DNA from: Spirochaetota bacterium
GTDB lineage: Bacteria > Spirochaetota > GWE2-31-10 > MWDO01
Assembly: GCA_017998755.1 (NCBI GenBank)
Contig: JAGOCL010000142.1
Location: forward strand, 1-6,653
Length of the DNA: 6,653 nt
Reading direction: 5' to 3'
Shown here: piece after piece, positions 1-6,020 of the stretch
How the letters are laid out: each line of letters begins with the position of its first letter
Numbering within the stretch: the stretch's first letter is position 1
Program-made: the position numbers and the translations under genes
The notes under the pieces: generated by a model
What the model was told of the DNA's origin: nothing
What the model saw: the letters and a program-made list of their open reading frames with translations, nothing else
Databases searched by the model: none

Positions 1-485
1 CAAATAAAGTACGCTCTTTTTCTCGACTGAGGAACGCCAAATAAGGAGGCGTTAAGAACGTCGTAATATACGTCGTAATCGATAGAATTTAGTACGTCTA
101 GTATAGTTTGTAAAGTTTTACCGTCGTCGTGTCTGACAAAATTTGCCACATTTTCTAAAAATAAGAACTTAGGCCGGCGATACTCGGCGATTCTGGCTAT
201 ATCGTAAAACAGAGTTCCCCTGATATCTTCAAATCCCATCCGTTTACCAGATATGCTAAACGGTTGGCATGGAAATCCGGCGCAAAGTATATCGTGCGCG
301 GGAATATCGCTATTCGGTATCTTCGTTATATCCCCTTCCGGATTTTCGCCGAAGTTGTTTTTATATACTTTCCGAGCTTCTTTGTCTATATCGGAAGAAA
401 ATACGCAATCGAACCCCAAAGATTCCAAAGCGATTCTGAAGCCGCCAATTCCTGAAAAAAGATCTATAAATTTCATATTTTCCAT
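1..485 (-). CDS. DNA (cytosine-5-)-methyltransferase, N-terminal part
   Basis: It transfers a methyl group from S-adenosylmethionine to carbon 5 of cytosine in a specific DNA site. The gene is cut by the left edge; 161 codons are visible. Motifs seen in family order: motif I DLFSGIGG (residues 8-15, AdoMet binding), motif IV GFPCQPFS (70-77) with catalytic Cys73, motif V FEDIRGTLF (85-93), motif VI ENV (111-113) and motif VIII QSRKR (153-157). The target-recognition domain and motifs IX-X lie outside the window, so the target site cannot be inferred. The start is ATG at 485; ATG at 476 (residue 4) is equally possible, since an in-frame stop lies just upstream and neither has a strong ribosome binding site. 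It lies 46 nt after the ABC exporter on the same strand, with no terminator seen between, so it may be cotranscribed. No restriction endonuclease is visible. Family assignment is near certain; role (restriction-modification or solitary) is open. Confidence 0.95.
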   Translation of the reverse strand, partial: MENMKFIDLFSGIGGFRIALESLGFDCVFSSDIDKEARKVYKNNFGENPEGDITKIPNSDIPAHDILCAGFPCQPFSISGKRMGFEDIRGTLFYDIARIAEYRRPKFLFLENVANFVRHDDGKTLQTILDVLNSIDYDVYYDVLNASLFGVPQSRKRAYFI

Positions 486-531
486 AATATTTTATAAATA
501 ACAGTATTCCTTACTTCTCGCAAGATTTTTG

Positions 532-2274
532 TTAAGCCCTTTCGCCGATTTGTTGCCGCCACATAGCGTAATACAGCCCTTTTAGATGGAGTAGTTCGTC
601 GTGAGTTCCAACTTCAATTATTTTACCTTTTTCCAAAACCAGTATGCGATCGGCGTACATTATGGTAGAGAGCCGATGCGCGATTAATATAGTTATCTGT
701 TCGCGTTTGGCGGCGATACTCTGCATAGTTTTGGTAATATCCTCTTCCGTTAGCGAATCTAGCGCCGACGTCGCTTCGTCGAAAATCAGAGCCCGCGGTT
801 TTCGTAATAACGCCATCGCTATCGATATTCGCTGTTTTTCGCCGCCGGACAGTTTCATTCCGTTCTCGCCGATAAGCGTATCGATCCCTTTTGGAGCTCG
901 CGCTATTAATGAAGACGCCGACGCTTTGTTTAAACTCTCCAAGATTTCTTCGTCGCTCGCGTCGGGTTTGACAAATAATAAATTTTCTTTTATAGTTCCG
1001 GCAAATAACTGCGTACCCTGAGTAACTAACCCGATCTGTCTCCGTAAAGGATTATATCTTATTTCTGTAGAAGATTCGTTATTGAAATATATCTTACCGT
1101 TTAAAGGTTCGTAAAGCCCAAGAAGCAATTTGACGAGCGTTGATTTTCCGGAGCCGGACGGTCCGACAAAAGCGATGGTCTCGCCCGTTACGGTTTCAAA
1201 CGAAATATCGTCTATTGCGTTGAAAATCGCCGATCTGTGTCTAAAAGCCACGTTTTGAAAACATATTTTTTCTAAATCGCTTATTTCTATGGAATTTTCA
1301 GGCCGTTTTTCAATCGGCTTACTCATTAACAAATCAAAACTTTTTATCGAAGCGTCGACTTCGCGATATTGGACGATGATATTCCCGAGTTCCTGAAGAG
1401 GTATAAAAATAGCGGAAGAGATAAACTGCATGGCGATTAACTCTCCCGGACTCAGAACTTTTCGGAAAATAAGCCAAAGTAATATGAATAATATAGATTG
1501 TTTAAATATATTAAGGGCGACGCCCTGTAAAAATGTTAAAAGCCCCATATTTCTGGCTTTAATTGACTCTAGTCTGTAAATCTCTTTAGTTTTAGTTTCA
1601 AGCCGCCTGATTTCTTGAAATGTCAACCCTAAGCTTTTAACAAGTTCGATATTTCTTAATCCTTCGGTAATTACCCCGGCGAGTTTGTTTGTCTCGCGGT
1701 TTATCGATCGTTGAACCGTTTTGATTTTTTTTGACAATGCGCCGGTTAAAGAACCGAGAGTTATAAGTCCTACAAAAAAAACCGGCAATAGTAACCAGTT
1801 TTTTGTTACGCTATACCATGAAAGAAAAGCGAAGCCGACTAATGATGAAAAAAGTACGTTGATAAATGAAGCGACGAATCTTTCAGTATCCGTCTTAACT
1901 TTTTGCAAAATAGAGATTGATTCGCCGCTGTTATTTTCCTCGAATTCTTGAAAACGCAAGCGCAATAACTGTTTTAGACCGGCGTTAAATATATTCATAC
2001 CAAATTTAGCCGCCGCCCTGCGAATTATGAATTCTTGAATAGATTTTGAGAACCTTCCAAGCAAGGCGATTATTACTGCGAGCGATAATAAGAAAAGAAC
2101 GTTTTTTACTAAAACGTCTTCGGTCAGAGTCGCGGTATTCATCGCGTAATCGTCGATAATTTTACCGAAAATTATCGGGTCAATTAGAGATAATAATTGA
2201 GCTATAGCGGCAAAAATTAACGATAATAGTATTAAATATTTAATTCCGCCTAGATATTTCCATAATATTTTCAT
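532..2274 (-). CDS. ABC exporter half-transporter (MsbA/LmrA-like)
   Basis: This is an inner-membrane ATP-driven exporter subunit of 580 residues, the usual length for a fused membrane-plus-ATPase half-transporter that works as a dimer. About six membrane segments are visible, near residues 13-31, 55-73, 134-155, 160-180, 245-270 and 278-300. The nucleotide-binding domain follows from about 335: Walker A GPSGSGKST (371-379), Q-loop Gln419, signature LSGGEKQR (475-482), Walker B LIFDE (496-500) with catalytic Glu500, D-loop SALD (503-506) and switch His533. All catalytic residues are present. The A-loop aromatic residue that usually stacks on adenine appears to be His346. There is no peptidase C39 or other extra domain. 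The ATG at 2274 is 13 nt after oppF, with only a weak AGAG upstream, so translation is probably coupled. The substrate cannot be told from sequence: lipid, drug or peptide are all possible. A heterodimer with a partner encoded elsewhere is also possible. Confidence 0.93.
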   Translation of the reverse strand: MKILWKYLGGIKYLILLSLIFAAIAQLLSLIDPIIFGKIIDDYAMNTATLTEDVLVKNVLFLLSLAVIIALLGRFSKSIQEFIIRRAAAKFGMNIFNAGLKQLLRLRFQEFEENNSGESISILQKVKTDTERFVASFINVLFSSLVGFAFLSWYSVTKNWLLLPVFFVGLITLGSLTGALSKKIKTVQRSINRETNKLAGVITEGLRNIELVKSLGLTFQEIRRLETKTKEIYRLESIKARNMGLLTFLQGVALNIFKQSILFILLWLIFRKVLSPGELIAMQFISSAIFIPLQELGNIIVQYREVDASIKSFDLLMSKPIEKRPENSIEISDLEKICFQNVAFRHRSAIFNAIDDISFETVTGETIAFVGPSGSGKSTLVKLLLGLYEPLNGKIYFNNESSTEIRYNPLRRQIGLVTQGTQLFAGTIKENLLFVKPDASDEEILESLNKASASSLIARAPKGIDTLIGENGMKLSGGEKQRISIAMALLRKPRALIFDEATSALDSLTEEDITKTMQSIAAKREQITILIAHRLSTIMYADRILVLEKGKIIEVGTHDELLHLKGLYYAMWRQQIGERA

Positions 2275-2287
2275 TGTTACTCTTTAT

Positions 2288-3250
2288 TTAAACAAAATGA
2301 CACATTACCGATCTTCCGTTTTCGAAGTTTTTCATAATTGGCGTTTGTTCAAAACATATTTTTTGCGACATATAGCATCTTGAAGCAAAAACGCAACCTT
2401 TTTTCTCCCCGATCGGCAGTTCTATATCTCCGGTTAGAATAATTCTCTCTTTTTTCTCCGAAACTTCCGGAACCGGAATGGCGGATATAAGGGCTTTTGT
2501 ATATGGGTGTAACGGATTATTGAAAAGATCTGTTTTATCGGCGATTTCTACAATTTTACCAAGATACATGACTAAAACTCTGTCCGATATATGTCTTACG
2601 ACGGATAAGTCGTGAGATATAAAAAGATAAGACAATTTCAACCGCTCTTTTATCTCTTCCAGTAGATTTATAGTCTGCGCCTGTATAGATACGTCTAAGG
2701 CCGATACCGGTTCGTCGCACACTATAAGCTTCGGCGAAATCGCCAACGCTCGCGCAATTCCTATACGTTGTCTTTGCCCGCCGGAGAATTCGTGAGGGTA
2801 ACGTTGTAAGTATTTATCCGATATACCTACGAGATCTAAAAGTTCTTTAACTTTTTTCTCAATATCTGATTTGGATAACCTAAAGTGAGTTTTAAGCGGC
2901 GCCGCGACGATATCTAGAATCGTTTTTCGCGGATTTAGCGAAGAATAAGGATCTTGAAATACGATTTGCATGTTTTTCCGTAATTCTTTCAATTTGTTAA
3001 ATCTGAACTTTGTTATATCTTCGTCGTTAAATAAAATTCTTCCCGAGGTGGCCGTTAATAAAGCCAAAATCAGCCTCGCTAGAGTAGATTTGCCGCAACC
3101 GGACTCGCCGACAAGCCCCAGAGATTCGTTTGGTTTTATAAAGAAAGAGACGTCGTTGACCGCTTTGAGTATTTTTTTCGGCTTAAAAAGTTTATTTGAT
3201 TTGATTTTGAAATTCTTACTTATATTCTCTACTTTTACTAGGTAATCCAT
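2288..3250 (-). CDS. oppF: oligopeptide/dipeptide ABC importer ATP-binding protein OppF
   Basis: This is the second cytoplasmic ATPase of a peptide-type importer (Opp/Dpp/App family); it would pair with OppD under two permeases. The length, 320 residues, is typical. Visible motifs: Walker A GESGCGKST (48-56), Q-loop FQDP (Gln99) followed by SSLNPR, signature FSGGQRQR (155-162), Walker B LIVCDE (175-180), D-loop SALD (183-186) and switch His213. The C-terminal oligopeptide-transporter domain carries Cys286, 292, 299 and 317 (spacing x5, x6, x17), the four-cysteine pattern that binds an iron-sulfur cluster in related DppD/DppF proteins. The ATG directly abuts the oppD stop codon, and the purine-rich end of oppD (GGCGGAA) must serve as ribosome binding site, so translation is coupled. 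No permease or binding-protein gene is nearby, so the exact substrate (oligopeptide, dipeptide, nickel, sugar) is not settled; the symbol is by family resemblance. Confidence 0.9.
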   Translation of the reverse strand: MDYLVKVENISKNFKIKSNKLFKPKKILKAVNDVSFFIKPNESLGLVGESGCGKSTLARLILALLTATSGRILFNDEDITKFRFNKLKELRKNMQIVFQDPYSSLNPRKTILDIVAAPLKTHFRLSKSDIEKKVKELLDLVGISDKYLQRYPHEFSGGQRQRIGIARALAISPKLIVCDEPVSALDVSIQAQTINLLEEIKERLKLSYLFISHDLSVVRHISDRVLVMYLGKIVEIADKTDLFNNPLHPYTKALISAIPVPEVSEKKERIILTGDIELPIGEKKGCVFASRCYMSQKICFEQTPIMKNFENGRSVMCHFV

Positions 3251-4240
3251 TTATTCCGCCATATTTTCATATAACCAACACGAGGCTTTATGTTCTTCGC
3301 CGACGCTAAATAACGGAGGAGGAACGTCCCCTTCGCATTTGGCTATTCTTTTTTCGCATCTATCAAAAAATCTGCATCCTTTTCGATACTCTTTGGGATG
3401 AGGGACCGTCCCTGATATCGAATAGAGCTTTTTTTTATCGTTGGTCATTGAAGGGATAGAATTCAAAAGCCCGATAGTATACGGATGAGAAGTAGAGCTA
3501 AAAAGATCCTCAGACTTTGCGTATTCGACAATTTTACCCGCATACATAACGATTATTTTATCGCAAAAATCTGCCACAATTCCCATATTGTGAGTTATTA
3601 TTAAAACCGACGACTTGCGTTCATTCTGGATTTTTTTTATTAAATCAAGAATTTGAGCCTGTATAGTAACGTCTAGCGCCGTCGTCGGTTCGTCGGCTAT
3701 AAGTAGTTTCGGATTTAGAGCGAGCGCTATTGCTATTGCTACTCTTTGCTTCATTCCGCCTGAAAACTCATGCGGATACGAGCCAAATCGTTCTTTTGCG
3801 TTTGGAATACCTACTTGCGACAATAATTCAACGGTTTTATTTGCTATAATCTCTTTTGAAAGTTCCGGCGTATGCGTAAAAAAAACTTCAGATATCTGAC
3901 TTCCGATTGTTTTAGTAGGGTTGAGACTAGTCGACGGCTCTTGGAAAACAACGCCGATTTCTTTGCCTCTAATTTTGTGTAAAACTTCTATATCGGCTTT
4001 GAGTATATCAGTTCCGTCGAAAGTTATATCGCCGCTCAAATACGCCGGCGGTATTGGTAGAAGCCGGATAAGGGACATCGCCGTTACGCTTTTACCGCAT
4101 CCGGATTCTCCGACTATGCCGAGGCGCTCCCCTTTTTTTATACTAAACGATACGTCCTCGACTGCAAGGAATTTTTCTTTTTCTAATTGAAATCCGATGG
4201 AAAGATTGGAAACGGTAAGCAGATCTGTTTGTTTATTCAT
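3251..4240 (-). CDS. oppD: oligopeptide/dipeptide ABC importer ATP-binding protein OppD
   Basis: This is the first cytoplasmic ATPase of an Opp/Dpp-type peptide importer, 329 residues, normal length. Motifs: Walker A GESGCGKSV (44-52), Q-loop Gln100 followed by SLNP, signature FSGGMKQR (159-166), Walker B LLIADE (179-184), D-loop TALD (187-190) and switch His217. The FSGGMKQR signature and LLIADEPTTALD segment are typical of OppD/DppD rather than OppF. The C-terminal domain has Cys289, 295, 302 and 321 (x5, x6, x18), fitting the iron-sulfur site known from this family. The start is ATG at 4240, 32 nt after tRNA-Phe; no convincing ribosome binding site precedes it and no better start is seen. 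It is the first gene of the oppD-oppF-exporter cluster. Transcription must come through the tRNA or from a promoter not recognised in the 32-nt gap. DppD, AppD or GsiA-like function cannot be excluded. Confidence 0.9.
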   Translation of the reverse strand: MNKQTDLLTVSNLSIGFQLEKEKFLAVEDVSFSIKKGERLGIVGESGCGKSVTAMSLIRLLPIPPAYLSGDITFDGTDILKADIEVLHKIRGKEIGVVFQEPSTSLNPTKTIGSQISEVFFTHTPELSKEIIANKTVELLSQVGIPNAKERFGSYPHEFSGGMKQRVAIAIALALNPKLLIADEPTTALDVTIQAQILDLIKKIQNERKSSVLIITHNMGIVADFCDKIIVMYAGKIVEYAKSEDLFSSTSHPYTIGLLNSIPSMTNDKKKLYSISGTVPHPKEYRKGCRFFDRCEKRIAKCEGDVPPPLFSVGEEHKASCWLYENMAE

Positions 4241-4257
4241 CTGATAATCGCGAGCGT

Positions 4258-4286
4258 AAAAATAAAAAAATCTGCCTCCGAGCAGA
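4258..4286 (-). terminator. candidate intrinsic terminator overlapping the tRNA-Phe 3' end
   Basis: Read on the minus strand, TCTGC (4286-4282) can pair with GCAGA (4275-4271) around a 6-nt loop, followed at once by T7-A-T5 (4270-4258). The stem is only 5 bp and uses bases of the tRNA T-arm and acceptor stem, so it competes with the tRNA fold. It may end the tRNA transcript before oppD or simply mark a 3' processing region. The U-tract is clear; terminator activity is inference. Confidence 0.4.
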
Positions 4287-4345
4287 ATTGAACTGCTGAC
4301 ACGTGGATTTTCAGTCCACTGCTCTACCGACTGAGCTACAGAGGC
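4273..4345 (-). tRNA. tRNA-Phe (anticodon GAA)
   Basis: The 73-nt minus-strand sequence folds as a complete cloverleaf. The acceptor stem is GCCTCTG with CGGAGGC (one U-G pair), followed by U8 and A9. The D stem is GCTC/GAGC. The anticodon stem GTGGA/TCCAC encloses loop CTGAAAA, giving anticodon GAA for phenylalanine. The variable loop is GTGTC, the T stem is AGCAG/CTGCT with loop TTCAATT, and the discriminator base is A. The 3' CCA is not encoded (the next bases are GAT), so it must be added by tRNA nucleotidyltransferase. It lies between the parvulin gene (60 nt upstream) and oppD (32 nt downstream), all in the same direction. Confidence 0.97.
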
Positions 4346-4357
4346 AAATCGAGAGTA

Positions 4358-4386
4358 TTAATAACAGAATTTAAGTATAATGTCAA
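4358..4386 (-). promoter_or_regulatory. sigma70-type promoter for tRNA-Phe
   Basis: On the minus strand a perfect -35 box TTGACA (4386-4381) is followed by a 17-nt spacer and a -10-like TATTAA (4363-4358, 4 of 6 consensus). The -10 ends 12 nt before the tRNA 5' end, so transcription would start about 5-7 nt upstream of it, as expected for a stable RNA. The -35 begins about 20 nt beyond the parvulin stop codon. This may also supply transcription for oppD, oppF and the exporter by read-through. Confidence 0.7.
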
Positions 4387-4405
4387 TAATATTTTTTTGT
4401 TTGCG

Positions 4406-5272
4406 TTATAATTTTTTGGGATTAATATCGACCATTTTTATAACTTTGTATTTATCGGACAGCTCAAGTAAAATATCCGAAACGTATTTCTCGTTGTCCG
4501 GAAATACGTAGTCGTAATTCATAACGATATGATACCCCTTTGATCCCTCGATAAAAATCGGGAAAAACAGTCCGGATTGTAAAATTTTTTCTATTTCAGC
4601 AGATTTGAATATTTTTTTCGTCTCTCTACCGTTATCTATCAGTCCTATATCGCCGTTTTTTTCTTTAGATATTGAATCATCGCTGAATAGTTTGACTGCG
4701 TTAAAAAAAGATTCCTGACCGGAATAAATTTTGTTTGCCAAATTTATCGCCGTCTCTTTTTTTATCGCCTTTTCTTTTTTGGATAGCTTGTCCGTAGAAA
4801 AAAATATCGAACAGCTTTTTACCTGTTTTATATGATTGCGCTTTGCTAAATATTTTATTTTCATAAGATTATAAGTCGTTTTCATGTAAAAATCTTCAAT
4901 GGAATCGTAAGGATCGTTCATATCGAAATATAGTTGAAGCGCTTTGGGATCGTCGTAAGCGACGCTTCTGTCTGTAAAATATTTCTCCGCATAACGGGCT
5001 ATCTCGTCTTCGGTAACGGTAATTTTTTCCTCTTCGCAGGCGTTGTAAAATAAAAGATCCATGATCATAGTATTTAATACGTCCTCGACCGAATATATAT
5101 CCCAGTCGTCGATAGAGTCGTAACCTAAAATGTACAACTTAAAGTCCAAAACCGTTATATCGTATTTACCGACCTTGACGATCGTGAAATCGTCGCTCAA
5201 ATCGTTAAAATCCAGAGAATTTAACGAAAATACGGAGATAACAAAAAAAATAATGGCCAGACATTTCTTCAA
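4406..5272 (-). CDS. secreted parvulin/SurA-like peptidyl-prolyl isomerase family protein
   Basis: This is a 288-residue exported protein likely to assist folding of envelope proteins. Residues 1-19 form a signal peptide (Lys2-Lys3, then a hydrophobic stretch). Residues about 30-145 resemble the helical SurA N-terminal chaperone region. Residues about 150-255 form a parvulin domain: the LFSDDS segment (195-200), NGDIG (206-210), a hydrophobic LQSGLFFPIF stretch (231-240) and KGYHIV (245-250). The usual first active-site histidine (as in a xxHIL segment) is replaced by Ser155 in KSCSIFF, while the second, His248, is kept, so isomerase activity is doubtful and a chaperone role more likely. The start is TTG at 5272, supported by AAAAAGGA 7 nt upstream and by the signal peptide; no in-frame ATG occurs near the N-terminus. 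It transcribes divergently from the lipoprotein gene. Family call is by motif pattern; sequence similarity to well-known members looks low. Confidence 0.78.
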   Translation of the reverse strand: MKKCLAIIFFVISVFSLNSLDFNDLSDDFTIVKVGKYDITVLDFKLYILGYDSIDDWDIYSVEDVLNTMIMDLLFYNACEEEKITVTEDEIARYAEKYFTDRSVAYDDPKALQLYFDMNDPYDSIEDFYMKTTYNLMKIKYLAKRNHIKQVKSCSIFFSTDKLSKKEKAIKKETAINLANKIYSGQESFFNAVKLFSDDSISKEKNGDIGLIDNGRETKKIFKSAEIEKILQSGLFFPIFIEGSKGYHIVMNYDYVFPDNEKYVSDILLELSDKYKVIKMVDINPKKL

Positions 5273-5279
5273 TTTATAA

Positions 5280-5287
5280 TCCTTTTT
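5280..5287 (-). promoter_or_regulatory. ribosome binding site that decides the TTG start
   Basis: The minus strand reads AAAAAGGA here, ending 7 nt before the TTG at 5272. This spacing is ideal and, with the signal peptide that begins directly at the TTG, fixes the non-ATG start of the parvulin gene. Confidence 0.8.
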
Positions 5288-5291
5288 GCGC

Positions 5292-5305
5292 CGATTAATT
5301 AATCG
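5292..5305. repeat. 14-bp perfect palindrome CGATTAATTAATCG
   Basis: A perfect palindrome just upstream of the parvulin ribosome binding site; on the plus strand it is followed by C and T6. It could be an operator or a weak hairpin (5-bp stem, AATT loop) in the parvulin leader. AT-rich palindromes arise by chance, and no function can be shown. Confidence 0.35.
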
Positions 5306-5370
5306 CTTTTTTACATTTAGCCGTCGAAAATTCAGTTATTTATCATAAGATTTCAAACGGCTTCTATAAT

Positions 5371-5392
5371 ATATCATAAAGCTTTAAGATAT
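5371..5392. promoter_or_regulatory. 22-bp imperfect dyad in the divergent intergenic region
   Basis: The left half ATATCATAAAG (5371-5381) and right half CTTTAAGATAT (5382-5392) are inverted repeats matching at 10 of 11 pairs. Part of the left half recurs as TATCATAAGA at 5341-5350. It sits between the divergent parvulin and lipoprotein genes, upstream of the lipoprotein promoter, as an operator would. The rest of 5273-5523 is AT-rich with no gene; no convincing minus-strand promoter for the parvulin gene was found. Confidence 0.35.
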
Positions 5393-5451
5393 AAAGAAGA
5401 TTTTAATATATTTTGACAAATTTCTTAATTGTAAAATTATAAATATTTTTA

Positions 5452-5479
5452 TTGCTTTTTTGGATATGCGCCTTATAAT
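5452..5479 (+). promoter_or_regulatory. sigma70-type promoter for the lipoprotein/PEGA unit
   Basis: A perfect -10 box TATAAT (5474-5479) lies 16 nt after a partial -35 TTGCTT (5452-5457). Transcription would start near 5486, giving a leader of about 38 nt with the ribosome binding site inside it. A perfect TTGACA also occurs at 5413-5418, but its best -10 (TATAAA, 5438-5443) is at a long 19-nt spacing; it may be a second, weaker promoter. Confidence 0.6.
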
Positions 5480-5511
5480 TGTTTTGTTGAATAAAACAAA
5501 GAATAAAATAC

Positions 5512-5516
5512 GGAGG
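5512..5516 (+). promoter_or_regulatory. strong ribosome binding site GGAGG for the lipoprotein
   Basis: GGAGG ends 7 nt before the ATG at 5524. It is the best Shine-Dalgarno match in the window, which suggests the lipoprotein is well translated. Confidence 0.85.
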
Positions 5517-5523
5517 CATATTT

Positions 5524-6009
5524 ATGAAAAAAGCGCTTAAATTATTAGCGACGGTAGCGGTACTAACGGTTTTATTGATACCGACCGGTTGTATCATGTT
5601 AGTCGGAGGCGGCGGCGATACTTATTACGGATTCGGATGGACTGCGAGCCTGGATTCCTTTGAAAGTAGCGCGGCTCCCGATTCGATAAAAATGAAAAAT
5701 ACAGTAGGAGAAGAATTAAAAGTTAAATATAAAATATTTTTTAACAACGAACTGGACGGTTACGATAAAGAAGTAGAACCGGATTGGGATACTATAAATA
5801 ATTCTGTAACTTTATCAGCTGTTTCAGGATTATTCAACGTAGCGACTAATATTTTTGCTAGTTACGACGTAACAGCTGACATTAACGCAGTCGTGTGGCT
5901 TAGAGTTCAAAACTTGGATAACTCAAAATATTTAGCCTTTTCCGTTCAACTTGCAAATTTGTCTGAGACGGAGTGGAATATAACTATTTCTAATGAAAAT
6001 AAATATTAA
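5524..6009 (+). CDS. small putative lipoprotein of unknown function
   Basis: This 161-residue protein was not recognised as a known family. The N-terminus has Lys2-Lys3, a hydrophobic stretch (about 5-20) and PTGC with Cys23 as the likely lipidated residue. Pro at -3 is not the standard lipobox, but relaxed lipoboxes are known in spirochaetes. The mature part starts with a Gly-rich linker (VGGGGD, 27-32), then a roughly 125-residue domain rich in aromatic and beta-type segments (KVKYKIFFN, AVVWLRVQN, YLAFSVQLA), probably a beta-sandwich. It has no Cys after position 23 and no visible catalytic motif. The ATG at 5524 is fixed by GGAGG 7 nt upstream. It is the first gene of a rightward unit, 11 nt before the PEGA protein, so the two are probably cotranscribed and both act in the envelope. 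If the lipobox fails, it would be a soluble periplasmic or anchored protein. Confidence 0.75.
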   Translation: MKKALKLLATVAVLTVLLIPTGCIMLVGGGGDTYYGFGWTASLDSFESSAAPDSIKMKNTVGEELKVKYKIFFNNELDGYDKEVEPDWDTINNSVTLSAVSGLFNVATNIFASYDVTADINAVVWLRVQNLDNSKYLAFSVQLANLSETEWNITISNENKY

Positions 6010-6013
6010 AGGA
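6008..6013 (+). promoter_or_regulatory. ribosome binding site overlapping the lipoprotein stop codon
   Basis: AAAGGA overlaps the last two bases of the TAA at 6007-6009 and ends 7 nt before the ATG at 6021. The overlap points to coupled translation of the lipoprotein and PEGA genes. Confidence 0.75.
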
Positions 6014-6020
6014 TTTATAA

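Noticed and set aside
54..140. Dense CGTCG/CGTCGTAA words as a DNA repeat or recognition site
   Set aside because: They come from repeated Tyr-Asp-Val and Asp-Asp codons (TAC GAC GTA, GAC GAC) in the methyltransferase; spacing is irregular and explained by the protein.
253..501. Plus-strand open frames at 253-501 and 264-455
   Set aside because: They are antisense to the methyltransferase, whose catalytic motifs are clear on the minus strand, and have no ribosome binding site or recognisable domain.
644..1951. Plus-strand open frames inside the exporter gene (644-1021, 1721-1951)
   Set aside because: They are antisense shadows of a gene with every ABC motif in place.
2970..4190. Plus-strand open frames inside oppF and oppD (2970-3245, 3921-4190)
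   Set aside because: They lie opposite the Walker A and Q-loop coding regions of both ATPases and mirror each other only because the two ATPases are homologous.
5292..5312. Palindrome plus T6 as a plus-strand terminator
   Set aside because: No plus-strand gene lies upstream to be terminated, and the 5-bp AT-rich stem is too weak.
5403..5597. Minus-strand 64-codon open frame across the divergent promoter
   Set aside because: It overlaps the lipoprotein signal peptide, promoter and ribosome binding site and encodes a low-complexity Asn/Lys/Ile-rich tail; no supporting start site.
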